A DNA stretch of 64,000 bases from Poa pratensis (Eukaryota > Streptophyta > Magnoliopsida > Poales > Poaceae): contig CAMZMU010000049.1 of NCBI GenBank assembly GCA_947311845.1, positions 7,461,451-7,525,450 on the forward strand. The letters run 5' to 3'. The translations under genes and the position numbers were made by a program. This document shows positions 34,131-48,344 of this stretch, piece after piece (within the stretch, counting starts at the first letter, position 1; the number at the start of each line of letters is the position of its first letter). The notes beneath the pieces are model-generated. The model was not told the DNA's origin. It did not search any database and worked only from the letters and a program-made list of their open reading frames with translations.

Positions 34131-36640
34131 TTATTACCTCGGACATTCACAACATTCACGGGCCTTGCTGCTGCAGGCCTCGGAGGAGGTGCAGTGGTTA
34201 TCGGGGTAACATTTGCTCCGGACAGATTGGGTGGGACCTCGGCTGAAATCTCTGAGGTGGTGGTCCTCTCTGATTCCTCCGGCCTTCGCCCCTTCTTCTC
34301 TGATTCTGCGGTTCCAGCTGCACTGCCGGGTTGAATGGTTGGCTGGCTTGCGCGGGTCGGTCGTATGGTAACAGCAAGGACCATCTATCATTGATTCATA
34401 AGTCAAGGGTGGCTCCGGGTTCGGACTAAATGCCGGACCATTGATTTTCGGCCTCTGGACACCTCCAGCTCCGGGCTGATCCGGGTTCACCGCTGCAACT
34501 TGGTTCGAGGTGTATGGGTAGTCCGGCTCCCTCCTTTTGTCCGAACTCTTGGCGGTCATTACACCTTGGTCCGAGCCGGTTGTTTATTGGCTCCCTCCTT
34601 CTGTTACGTGCCACTGCCTCTGCTGCTGGCTGCATCGGATCACCCAGAGCATAAGAATCTGCAATCCGGATTGTTTCTGCTAGGGATTTCGGCATATCTC
34701 TTTGGAGCCTCTGCCACAGCATGCTGCCATGTCGACAACCATCTGCAAACCAGGAAATGGCCTGTGCCTCTACAACTCCTTCACAGGAATTCCGAACATT
34801 GCTCCACCGAGTTAAGAATTCTCGGTCAGTTTCATGATCATCTTGCTTACATGCGCCAGGAGCTGAGGTCGGTTTGGCCTCTTGTATGTACTAGCAAAGT
34901 TGCTGTTAAACGCCAGCTCCAAGTCTATCCAGGAGTTGATACTATACTCCGGCAAATTATTCAGCCAGATCCGAGCTGGACCTTCCAACATGTGCGGGAG
35001 ATACCGGACCGCCCATCGGCGATTGCCCCCCGCTATGTGCACCGAGGATACATAATCTGTCAGCCAATCTTGTGGCTTGGTGCTCCCGTTGTATGGCTTG
35101 GTGTTCCGACCTAACTGGAACTGAGATACTGGGGTGGTGGCTCCTTCATGATCCGAGGTCCAAAACACGCCGGACCAGGAGGGCCTTCCTCCTCCAGTTG
35201 CTCGGACAAGTAGATTCTATCCAGCTTGTTACGAACATCGCCTGGAGCTAACATCCGACTCCTATCCGAGGTCCCAACGCCCCATCCACTCTGTGGTATC
35301 CAGCTCGCGCCATGGCCGAGTCTCCATCATCGTATCGGTCATCGCCTTGACCGACATTCTGAGGTTGCTGAACATACTCCGGCTCTCGCTGATATTGCCC
35401 CTGCGGCCGGGGTTGTTGCTGATACCTCGGGGGCGGAGGTGGTTTACCTCGGCCAGCCGACGCTGCTTGCCCGCCATTCTGATTTCCCTGACCGGAGTTA
35501 CCCTTAGCTCGGCTTGCATTACCTGGGCCGGGGTTTCCCTTAGCTCGGCTAGCATTGCCCTGGCCCACCTTCTGCTTTGCTGCTAACACGGATCATACAT
35601 CTGCAGCTGCTTGTTCTGACCCGAGGTGACACTCCGGGCTCGATCGGCTCCTCCGACGAGTGGAGACGAGGCTTGCCCCTTGGACACCTGACTAACTGGC
35701 CTAGCTGAATAAACCATCTCTGAATCACCAGCCCCGGCATATGCTCTGCGGAGAGCCTCATTCTGCTGGTTAGCTACATACACTAACTCATTGACTCGCT
35801 TCTGCTGCGCACGCCATGCATCTCCAGTCAACCCGGATAGCTCGGCCCTGCCTGCCTCGGCAGCTCTGAGGTTCTTAGCAGGGGAACTATATACCGGCCT
35901 TCCAGTCGACACGCGACTCTCACTCCTAGCCGAGGTGGTAGGTCGAGCCTCCCTGTATCTCATCATTGAGCCCCTTGCCTCTCTGCCGCACCTCGGCTCC
36001 CCTATGGTATCAACTGCTACCGGGGTGAAGCCATTCGCTGCATTGTACTCACGCAGATCTCTATTGAACTCATCTCTAGCTGTCATCATTGCTACAGCCT
36101 CCTTTTGCAACAGGACACGCTTTGCCTCTAGGTCGGCCACAGTCACCACTACATCCACTCCTGGATTTACTGGGTCTGCCAGTGTCTCCACTATCTCTAC
36201 CAGGGTCGCACCTCGGCCCTGCAGCTCGGGGGTGCCAGGCACTCTTTCTCTAGCCTGGGCTTTGCAGATCTCACCTTAGCAACCTCGGCCGCTTGGATTT
36301 GCTGGCATCTACTTTGCCAGCGGCATCAACCGGACCGTCATCATCACCTCCACGCAGCTCTCGGGGCGAGTGATACGCCGACCTAAAGCCGCGAGGAGAG
36401 GAGTTTCGTCGTCCACGAGCACCTGCTCCGGGTACCCGCGAACAACCTCGACAGCAACGTAGGTGACGAAGCTGCCGAGCATCATGGTGAAGCCATGCTC
36501 GGGGAAGGGCTTGCCGGCGAAACACCCCGCGTTGTCGCTGATGAAGGTGAACTCACCGATCTTGGCGATAAGCCCGGAAAGAACACGCTCGCCTGAGCCC
36601 GTCCGGATGTAAACTCCCTCCAACGCCTCAATCTGCCAAC
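34131..36640 (-). pseudogene. Gag of the second Tat element (frameshifted)
   Basis: The capsid-like part lies at about 34810-35170: YNGSTKPQDWLTDYVSSV, GNRRWAVRYLPHMLEGPARIWLNNLP and the SWIDLELAFNSNFASTYKRP stretch. The next frame (34426-34722) has LWQRLQRDMPKSLAETIRIADSYALGD, and a knuckle-like GPCCYHTTDPRKPANHSTRQC lies at about 34300-34390. The N-terminal region 35250-36620 is Gln/Pro/Gly/Arg-rich and divergent. Gag would form the particle and bind the RNA. At the far right the primer site expected next to the middle LTR is nearly gone: only GCCAAC remains at 36635-36640. Confidence 0.8.
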
Positions 36641-37774
36641 TGTCGTGGTGGGATCACGGCAGATGCCATAGGTATGGCTAAGATGGGGCCGAATGGTCGT
36701 TGGGGGAATCCGGGGAGGGTTTATGCACTCAAGAAGTGCACACGCAAGAACACGCAAGAACACGAACAGAACCAAGAAACAAGAACACAAAGCACACCAC
36801 GATGTACCCTGCTTCGGGGCCCTCTTGTGGAGGTAACACCCCTACTGCAGCACTATCCTACTCAGTGTATAGCTCAAAGTGACAAGTACAAGCTGCTCCT
36901 CGAGCTGTATGATGATACAATGGTGAGAACTTGAGGTAAAGATGAGCTACAGAGAGGAAGAAGGCACTCCGAGCTGAATCCGAGTGTTCTCCGGGTGTTC
37001 CGAGTTCCTCTCTCTCTCTCTCTCTTTCTTCTCTGATCTGTCTCGTCTCTAGCAGGAGGGGGTGAAGCCCACTATATAGGCCAGCCGGGTTACCATTGTG
37101 CCCCTCGCAGAACACTGTTGCCATGCCTCTGCAACGGTCACCACCGTACCACCGTACCTCGGTCAGGGACAAGACGTGGCTTGCCCATCTCCTGTAGCCT
37201 AACGGCAGACTAGCATGTCCCCTCTGACCGAGACAGGACGTGGCCTGGCAGAGCTACCTCGTAGCCTTTTCCCAGACCTCGCGTGGTCAGCGGTCGGAGA
37301 CGTGCAGGCCCGCCGAACCCGGAGCACGCCTCTGCCATGCTCCTTGACAGACGCTCCCGTGTCAGGCGCTCTAGTACCCGGCTGGAAGTGACAGGAGCAT
37401 TGACTCCGGCCCGACCTACAGCCCATCACCTCGGTTAGCTCGGCGCGTCCGTGCCGTACCTGGGTCTTGCGCTTAATATCTTTTACTAGTCGGATCTTAC
37501 TTCCTTCCCACAGCTTCTCCTGCACCCACAACACAAACCACCGCACTGAGGTAGTCAGGTCGGCAGAACATAGCTCGGACAGTGAACCTCGGCCCTGGCC
37601 AACAGTATACCTCGGACCCCTCTGGGCCAAAATAGGTCGGCCTGTATTCTCCAGGTCAAGATGAAGCTCGGACCTTCCCAGGCCCAAACAGGTCGGCCCT
37701 TTCCGTACCTCGGCACAACTTGGAACACCACCTTATGCCAAGCCTTGACCCTACCCGGGGATACTCCCCCGACA
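36641..37774 (-). repeat. Extra (middle) LTR of the three-LTR element
   Basis: 1134 bp in the same orientation as the outer LTRs but more diverged, for example a CT microsatellite at 37007-37028 where the outer ones have CTTTCTCTCTTTCTTTC, and several private substitutions. It carries an intact TATA box on the minus strand (37073-37078). One base separates it from the primer site of the right-hand LTR. Confidence 0.9.
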
Positions 37775-37775
37775 T

Positions 37776-37793
37776 GCCCCACGGTGGGCGCCA
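37776..37793 (-). other. Primer binding site, tRNA-Lys
   Basis: TGGCGCCCACCGTGGGGC on the minus strand, two bases from the 37796 LTR; identical to 16820-16837. The segment 37775-37795 is all that separates the two LTRs. Confidence 0.9.
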
Positions 37794-37795
37794 AC

Positions 37796-38954
37796 TGTCG
37801 TGGTGGGATCACGGCAGATGCCATAGGTATGGCTAAGATGGGGCTGAATGGTCGTTGGGGGAATTCGGGGAGGGTTTATGCACTCAAGAAGTGCACACGC
37901 AAGAACACGCAAGAAACCGCAAGAACACGAACGAGAAATCAAGAAACCCAGCACACAAAGCACACCACGATGTACCCTGCTTCGGGGCCCTCTTGTGGAG
38001 GTAACACCCTACTGCAGCACTATCCTACTCAGTGTATAGCTCAAGGTGACAAGTACAAGCTGCTCCTCGAGCTGTATGATGATACAATGGTGAGAACTTG
38101 AGGTAAAAGATGGAGCTACCCGGAAGGAAGAAGGCACTCCGAGCTGAATCCGAGGTGTCTCCGAGGTGTTCCGAGGTTCCTTTCTCTCTTTCTTTCTCTG
38201 TTGATCGATCGGCCCGTCCGTCCCCTCAAGCAGGAGGGGGGTGAAGCCCACTATATAGGCCAGCCGAGTTACCGTTGTGCCCCTCGCTGAACACTGTTTC
38301 CATGCCTCTGCACCGGTCACCACCGTACCTCTGTCAGGGACAAGACGTGGCCTGCCCATCCCTGCTGCCTAACGGCAGAACTAGCATGTCTCCTCTGACC
38401 GAGACAGGACGTGGCCTGGCAGAGCTATCTCGTAGCCTTTTCCCAGATCCCGCGTGGTCAGCGGTCAGAGACGTGCTGCCCCGCCGAACCCGGGGCATGC
38501 CTCTGCCAGACTCCGTGACAGACGCTCCCGCGTCAGGCGCTCTTGTACCAGGCAGGAAGTGACAGGAGCATTGACTCCTGCCGACCTACAGCCTACCACC
38601 TCGCTTAGCTCGGCACGGATGTGACGGGCTCCGTACCTCGGGTCTTGCGCTTAAGATCTTTACCAGGTCGGATCTTACTTCCTCCCCACAGCTTCTCCTG
38701 CTCTCACAACACAAACCATAGCACCGAGGTAGTTAGGTCGGCTGAATATAGCTCGGACAGTGAACCTCGGCCCAGGCCAACGGGATACCTCGGATCCCTC
38801 TGGGCCAAGATAGGTCGGCCTTTATATCCTCCAGGTCAAGATGAAGCTCGGACACTCCCAGGCCCAAGCAGGTCGGCCCTTTCCGTACCTCGGCATATCT
38901 TTAAACTCATCTTTATGCCAAGCCTTGACCCTACCCGGGGGTAGCCCCCCGACA
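37796..38954 (-). repeat. 5' LTR of the second Tat element
   Basis: 1159 bp, flanked on the right by TSD CATTC (38955-38959). It matches 23339-24472 closely, with differences mostly one- to two-base indels. TATA box on the minus strand at 38252-38257. Confidence 0.9.
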
Positions 38955-38959
38955 CATTC
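38955..38959. repeat. Target-site duplication (right copy), CATTC
   Basis: Matches 23334-23338. Confidence 0.9.
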
Positions 38960-39155
38960 CTCGCATGGGTCGAGGCGAGCGGATCTAGTAGCCATGCCCG
39001 TGGATCTGGTCCTTGGCGGAAACGTGGTTGGTACGTGCTACATCGATGACCCGGCCGAAGGTTGTGATACTTCGGTCATGGATCTAGTGCTTGGTGGTTG
39101 GCACTATAGGTTGGCAGGACACATATCCCCCAAGATAGGCATCCTTGCCATAGGG
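38960..39155. repeat. Fragment of the repeat unit found upstream of the kinase gene
   Basis: GGTCATGGATCTAGTGCTTGGTGG here resembles the GGTCATGGATCTGGATCTGACACTTGGTGG region at 42180-42215. The duplicated kinase-upstream DNA therefore probably extended left of the solo LTR before the transposon insertions. Confidence 0.45.
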
Positions 39156-39160
39156 ACACT
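39156..39160. repeat. Target-site duplication (left copy), ACACT
   Basis: ACACT is repeated at 41208-41212. Confidence 0.9.
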
Positions 39161-41207
39161 TGAAAGTGCATGTGCCCTCATGTGTGGTTTTGGTAATTAA
39201 TGACAATCTCTATGGACTAATGGTTGCATTGAGCTATCCCTGTCATTGGCAATGCTTGAACACCATGTGTTGGTATCAAGATTGAAAGAAGAAGATAAAG
39301 TGGTGACCAAAGTAATATTTAAGTCATCTTATATATTAAGAGAAGAAGATGAAGTGCAATTTCAAGAGAAGCATCTCGAAGAAATCCTATGCTTGAGCTT
39401 GTCACCCATTTGGAGATTTTGGCCAAGTGAAGATGTGCCTAAGAGAGGCTCTCCCATATTGGTGTATGGGGGAGCGATTTGTGAGTTTTCACCTAGCAAA
39501 GCGCAAATCAAGAAAGGTGGTCCACTTGAAGAGATCAAGATCGTCATCATCTAGCTCAAGTGGAATGCGCAAGGCAAAGGTATGATCTTGATAGGGTTTC
39601 TATTTTACCGGTCTCATGGTGTTAGTGGGAGATCGGGTTATAGGATAAACGGCATACTATCAAGAGGGGCTCTCAAGTAAGTAACTTTATCGCATCTTTG
39701 TGGAGAGCTAAAACCTGTGCATACTTGGCATATCATCTTCTTGGTTCTTATTTGGCTTTTATCCATGTGATAATTTAGAGCTTGTGTTCATCTCCATACC
39801 AAGCTCTAGTTCATCAAAAACGGATTTCATATGCATACCGGTTTGCCTTTTCTAAGAAAGGTCAAACTCTCTCCTTGTGGCTTCCTCCTCACATGATGGA
39901 CTATGATGTTTCTCTGCATAATCTTGAAGGACTTTTCGTTGCGATTCCAACGAGCCCAAGATCATCAAAATCGGAGTCCGGATAAAAAAGTTATTGCAGT
40001 TTTTGTTTTGTTGTTTCTCTCAGTTTTCAGAAAACCGGATATTCCGGGTTAGTTTTGGACCGGAATATCCGGCCCACAATTTTGCTTGAGCTGAAAACTG
40101 CTAAGGACCAGAACGCGCAGCCTTCTGGTGTGCACCGGATATTTGATACCGGATTTTTCCTTAAGGACCGGATAATCCTATGAACCGGAATATCCTATCC
40201 CAAATTGAACCGGAATATCCTCTTTTCTCTGGGTGCAACGGCCTTTTTCTGGGGACCTATAAAAAGGCCCCCTTCTTCCCCAATGAGTCAAGCTCTTTCA
40301 AGCACAAATTTCCCCTCTCTCATCTCCATTGTTGACCTTGGAAAGCTTGCCCCTCTCCCAATTCCTCCCATGATTCTTGCATATCTTTGAGGGAAAAGAG
40401 AGAGAAGATCTAGATCTACATTTCCTCCAATCCATCCCTCCTCTAAGTAAGGGGAACCTAGTGGATCTTGATCTTGGAGTTCCATTTGTTGAGTTCTTCT
40501 TTGTTCTTCCTCTCTTCTACCCCCACAAGCATTAGTTGCTTTTGGTGGGATTTGAGAGTGAAGGATTTGAGCATTTGTGCTCTTGCCATTGCATTTGGTG
40601 CATCGGTTTGCTCTCTCCACGAGTATTCGTGAAAGTGAAAGTTGTGAGTTTGTTACTCTTGGGTCTTTGGACCCTAGACGCCTTTGTGGTGGTTGTGACC
40701 TCTTGTGGTCATTCGGGAGCCCCCAATTCGGTTGTGGGTGTGTGCCCCAGTGTGGTGTTGTAAAGGCTCCGGATTCCGTCTCGAAGGATTCCGATAGTGG
40801 AAGGTGAACCAAGTCTTGGCAAGTTTCATCAGAGAATAGGGTGAGGCCAGTTGTGGCGCTTGAGCTTTGAAATCTCACACCCCTCCAACGAGACGTACTC
40901 CCCTAAAAAGGAGGAACTCGCGAATACATCATCGTCTCCGCGTGCCTCGGTTATTTCTATACCCAAGCTCTTTACTTATGCAATTTATATTGTGATAGCC
41001 TTCGTGCTTGAAGTCCATTTATTGCTATCACCTTGTTGCTTGTCTTGCTTAGCATAAGTTGTTGGTGCACATATGTGATCCTAGTTTACTTAGGTTGTTG
41101 GCTTGTTAATTTAAACACCTAGTTTTATTCCACAATTATCAAGACTAAACCGGAAAAGTTTTAATTCGCCTATTCACCCCTCTCTAGGCGACATCCTTGT
41201 CCTTTCA
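39161..41207 (+). mobile_element. Solo LTR of the copia-type family
   Basis: A single 2047-bp LTR (TGAAAGTGCA...CCTTTCA) with a perfect ACACT TSD and no internal sequence, the product of recombination between two LTRs. It is homologous to 20000-22555 and, reversed, 57665-60049. It has TATAAAAA at 40258-40265 and an upstream palindrome array at 40030-40220 with CCGGAATATCCGG cores. It lies about 2.7 kb upstream of the kinase first exon. Confidence 0.95.
40030..40220 (+). repeat. Array of CCGGAATATCCGG-like palindromes
   Basis: At least six imperfect copies, ending about 40 bp before the LTR TATA box. Same position but different core from the array at 21131-21470. Confidence 0.8.
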
Positions 41208-41212
41208 ACACT
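41208..41212. repeat. Target-site duplication (right copy), ACACT
   Basis: Matches 39156-39160. Confidence 0.9.
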
Positions 41213-41760
41213 GACACATGGGGCCCACCAAAGGTGGTACCTACATGTCAAAGTCTGAAAACTATAGGGTTACGTACGTCAGTCAGAGGATCCTAGTCCA
41301 AGTTGGCAAGCAAGTCTTGCGATGTGTGGGCGGTTGACATGGTAGCGTGGCGAATGGTATTTCATTGTCTATGCATCTTTTGGCCCCCATTTTCTCGTAA
41401 ACATGCTGATCTGGTAAGTTTTTGGGCGCATCTTCCTTATAACTCGACCAACTCTATTCTACCTATATGAATCGTAGGAGTGCTATACCCTTTTATTGCT
41501 TCCTAAAGAAATTTTCAATCCAAATATAGCTCTTTTTCTGCAAGTAAGACATTCAGTTTTAGAAGGATAGGTTATTTTTGGAACACTTTTATGTCTCCAA
41601 AGCGGTATTGTTGTTTTCCCGTGGTTTCTCTCCCCCCAACCCACACAACCCATCACACCGCGCCACGCGATATAACTCCTCCCCCACCCACAACAACTAG
41701 ACGACAACATAAATAATCCAACTAGCCGCGATTCACCCTCATCTACCTCTTTGATCCACT

Positions 41761-41911
41761 TGCGACCGCATCCCTATGGCCCCGTCGACCGGAGCGTCTC
41801 CGCAGCAAGAAAACTGGTACGCTCTCCGAACCAACCCTTGCTCAAATATGCAAGCAGCTAGATCCATGGGAGAGGTTGCTCTCGAGCACTCGAACTTTAC
41901 GTAGGCTCAAC
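41761..41911 (+). repeat. First-exon-like duplicate 1 of the kinase gene
   Basis: Resembles 43890-44060 of the real gene. It keeps an ATG with a Pro/Ser/Gln-rich reading (CCGTCGACCGGAGCG...), a donor-like GGTACGC, and the downstream AGATCCATGG and GAGCACTCGAA..T..CGTAGG landmarks. Confidence 0.75.
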
Positions 41912-42439
41912 ATGGTTTTTGGTGGGGAAGGAAAGCGCAATCGTTGCATCATAACAACATTGGGTTACTAGGTCGAGAAGAGCAGATCTAGTTCCCCTGA
42001 GCATAGATCTAGCCCTCTGCGAGAGCTACTATGTTTGCCTCGTGCGTCGTAACAACATTGGGTTATCAGGTCGAGGAGAGCAGATCTAGTTCCCCTGGGC
42101 GTAGATCTAGCCCTCTATGAAAGCAGCTATGTTTGCTGCGTGCTACAAAGCTGATCATTGCCAGAGGTGGTGAGACGCCGGTCATGGATCTGGATCTGAC
42201 ACTTGGTGGATGACATGTCCATGTCCAGAAATCGACCGTCTATGTGAGGCGGCGACATGGAGTGGTACATAGGTTGGCCAGAGAGCCTCGGGATGTGTGC
42301 CCAACTACCAAGCCATGCTATGTGGCACATGGTGATTGTGTTGTATCTTTTTCATCTTTTTGGCACGTTTTTCTCGTTAATTTGTTGTTTTGTATGCTTT
42401 TCGACCCGTCTTACTTATAAACTGGACCTCTCCGATCCA

Positions 42440-42585
42440 CTTGCGGCCGCATCCCTATGGCCTCCTCGACCGGAGCGTCTCCGCAACAAGAAAACCGGTA
42501 CGCTCTCCGTACCAACCCTCGCCCAAATCTGCAAGCAGCCAGATCCATGGGAAGGGTTGCTCTCGAGCACCCCAATTTTATGTAA
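42440..42585 (+). repeat. First-exon-like duplicate 2 of the kinase gene
   Basis: Same landmarks as the block at 41761 and the true first exon (GGAGCGTCTCCGCAACAAG, GGTACGC donor-like site, AGATCCATGG). More similar to the 41761 block than to the true exon. Confidence 0.75.
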
Positions 42586-43819
42586 CAACATTGGGTTACT
42601 AGATCGAGGAGAGCAGATCTAGTTCCCCGAGCGCAGATCTAGCCCTCTGCGAGAGCTGCTATGTTTGCCTCATGCTTCGTAACAACATTGGGTTCACTTG
42701 GTCGAGGGGAGCAGATCTAGATCTAGCCCTTAGTGAGAGTTGCTATGTTTGCCACGTGCTAGAACGCTCATCCTTGACAGAGGTGGTGAGACACGAGATC
42801 TGGATCTGACACTTGGTGGCTAACATTGCCATGTCCAAACATTGACTTACGCGACGACATGGTGTGATACATAAGTTGGCTAGCCAGAGGGCCTCGGGTT
42901 GTGTGGCCTACTACCGTGCGTGGCGCATGTTGATTCGTGTTGTATTCTTTTTTTAGGTTTGTCGTTTTGTATGCTTTTCGACCCGTCTTCCTTATAAACT
43001 GGATCGGCTCTATCCTATCTATAAAATAAAAATTGTAGAAGGGCTCAGCTGTCTCGATGTTTTCCTGAAGGGAAGTTTAATCCAATTATAGTTTTTGATG
43101 GTATAGACATATAGTTTCCTTTTTTGCTACAAGCAAGGCAGTCAATTCAAGAAGGCTAGGTAATTTTCGAAACTCTTTTATTGTACCTCTCCGCGTAGAA
43201 AACAAAAACCGAAAGAGGAAGGCAGACTCGTTGTTTTTTTCCGTGAAGTCTGTCCTCCTCTTCCCCCCACCGGTCCACGCTGACCACCACACGGAACCCG
43301 CAACGACTGGATCTGATACTTGGTGGCAGACATGTCCATGTCCAAACATCGTCCGTCTATTTGACGCGGCGGCGTGGTGTGGTACATAGATCGACCAGAG
43401 GGTCTCGGGATGTGTGGCCGACTACCAAGGCGTTCCACGTGACGCACCGTGATTCGTGTTGTCTCCGCATCTTTTCGGCACGTTTTCCTCATTAACTTCT
43501 CGTTTTGTATGCTTTTTGACGCGTCTTACTTATAAACTGGATCGACTCTATCCTATCTATAAAAATTGTAGAAGGGCTCTGCTGTCTCAATGTTTCCAAA
43601 GGGGTATAGTTTTTCGATGGTATAGTTTCCTGTTTTTGGCTGCAAGCAAGGCAGTCAGTTCGAGAATGCTAGGTCATTTTCGAAACTCTTTTACTGTACC
43701 TCTCTGCGTAGAAAACAAAAACCGAAAGAGGAAGACGGAATCGTTGTTTTTTCCCGTGGACTCTGTCCTCCCCCCCACCGTCCACGCCGACCACCCACCA
43801 CACGACGCACCAGCAGCGA

Positions 43820-43947
43820 CTGGACTGGAGTGGAGTGGACGGCAGCGGAGGCAACCCAAGCAAGCCGATTCGCCCTCCTCCGATCCGCCGGCGGCCGCAT
43901 CCCCATGTCCCCGTCCACCGGAGCGCCGCCGCAGCAGCAGCAACCCG
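43820..43947 (+). other. Non-coding first exon of the kinase gene, with a small upstream ORF
   Basis: A GC-rich leader ends at donor CCCG/GTACGTG (exon end 43947). Spliced to the acceptor TTTCAG before 45268, an ATG at 43905 would open a 16-codon ORF (MSPSTGAPPQQQQPVL) that stops at 45273-45275, 17 nt before the main ATG at 45293. The 5' edge at about 43820 is approximate. The intron is 1320 bp. Confidence 0.65.
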
Positions 43948-44720
43948 GTACGTGCACCGAACCACGCCTAGCTGGAACTCGCGAGCGGCCAGATCCATGG
44001 GGGGATCGGCGGCCTAGCGTTGTACTTCAGACTCCGGAGCACTCGAATTTCGCGTAGGGCCGGTGGGTTTTTGGCAGGGGCCGGGGAAGGCGCGATCGGT
44101 AGCTGCGTTGGGGCAGGCGGCATTGGGTTCCTGGGTCGTGCGGCGTGGGGAGGGAGGGAGGAGCGTGTCCCTGAGTTGCTCGTCCGTGGTCTCTTCCAGA
44201 GCCATGAAATTGCAAGCTTTGATTTTTCAGTCGAAGTTGTTGTAATTGCAAATGCATTATGCATATACTCCTAGCTCGCAGTCGCAGCCACTTAACATCA
44301 GTTCTCAGTACACCTGCTCAATTTTTCCCAGTTCTTCCCTCCCCTCTCTTGGGAAACGGGGAGCTCATGCTGAAACTCAAAGTATGTGAGGTAGTGCAGT
44401 TAATAACCAAAGGAGTTAGCAAGCATGAGTTGTGGTTCTTTTCTATTAATGAGGTATTACTTGTTAGTATATTGATAAAAAATTAGAGTAAATGCATCAG
44501 GGGCTCAGATAATTCTGTCTTCTCTACCTGAGAAGGAAGGGTTTCTACTAATCGTAATCCTACTAGCCACTCTTCGTGGGTTGTGGTACCAGGGAACTGT
44601 TCTAATAAATCGATACACAAGTGGTGTGTATTGAGATGTTGTTGATGAACCGTTAGTGCACATTTGGGTTGTTTGCTCTAAAACCTTGGATTCCTTTTCT
44701 TCTTTCTGTCAAGTAACTCT

Positions 44721-44910
44721 TTCCATGTAGTAGTGATCCAGTAATTTTCTTTTGTTATCCACCATTTATTCCAACATAATTTTTTCTTGGCACCTGCACA
44801 ATTTCAGCCAAAACATTCCATGTAGTAGTGATCCAGTAATTTTCTTTTGTTATCCACCATTTATTCCAACATAATTTTTTCTTGGCACCTGCACAATTTC
44901 AGCCAAAACA
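44721..44910 (+). repeat. Perfect 95-bp tandem duplication in the kinase first intron
   Basis: 44721-44815 is repeated without a difference at 44816-44910, starting TTCCATGTAG and ending AGCCAAAACA. Being identical, it is recent (or an assembly artefact). Confidence 0.95.
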
Positions 44911-45292
44911 CGTAATTTCTTCTTGGATACATTCATGTTATAGCATTGCCATATTATCGTCAATTTCTTCTTAATTACTTATACTCGGTAGTAGCTGTGT
45001 CTGAGTTTATCGATTCTGTATGTAGCATTCTGATTCAGGAATTACCCTCTAAGTATCTGTGAATCCTTATGCAACCATTTACTCAAGTGTTTGTGTTTCG
45101 CAATAAGAAAGCCTTGCTTACCTTCTGCTGATAGTTAGTCTGTACTCCTGAAGGTTGGAGGTCTATTTCTGTTCATGTCAGATATACACACCTCTATTTT
45201 TATACTTCCCACGTACAGACTTGTAATAGCAACTCAAGTTCCTTGCTTGCGCTTCTTTTGGTTTCAGTGTTGTGATACCAAGTCAGCTACCA

Positions 45293-48344
<3,052 letters not shown>

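Larger units (their letters stand above)
23339..38954 (-). mobile_element. Tat-type Ty3/gypsy element with three LTRs and an antisense gene
   Basis: On the minus strand: 5' LTR (37796-38954), tRNA-Lys primer site, a second LTR copy (36641-37774), gag, protease, RT, two RNase H domains, integrase, then a region carrying a gene on the opposite strand, then the 3' LTR (23339-24472). The perfect CATTC TSD shows the outer LTR pair belongs to one insertion. The outer LTRs resemble each other more than either resembles the middle one. Two stacked elements that lost one LTR by recombination, or a copy transposed with an extra LTR, would both fit. Coding parts are broken. Confidence 0.9.
41390..43889 (+). 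repeat. Serial duplication of the kinase promoter and first-exon region
   Basis: At least four diverged copies of pieces of the kinase 5' region. The TTGTATGC..TTCGACCCGTCTT...TATAAACTGG block is at 42390-42425, 42968-43005 and 43504-43540, with a weak copy near 41425. The CGCGTAGAAAACAAAAACCG block is at 43190-43215 and 43705-43730. The CTTGGTGG...ATGTCCATGTCC block is at 42205-42225, 42810-42835 and 43320-43345. First-exon-like blocks are at about 41766 and 42446. The functional copy is the rightmost. Confidence 0.8.

Noticed and set aside
33407..36279. Long plus-strand frames opposite Tat gag and protease
   Set aside because: Shadows of gag and protease, with no recognisable domain of their own.
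43669..44264. Several long frames over the kinase leader on both strands
   Set aside because: GC-rich leader and first intron; the splice sites and the kinase coding frame explain the region.
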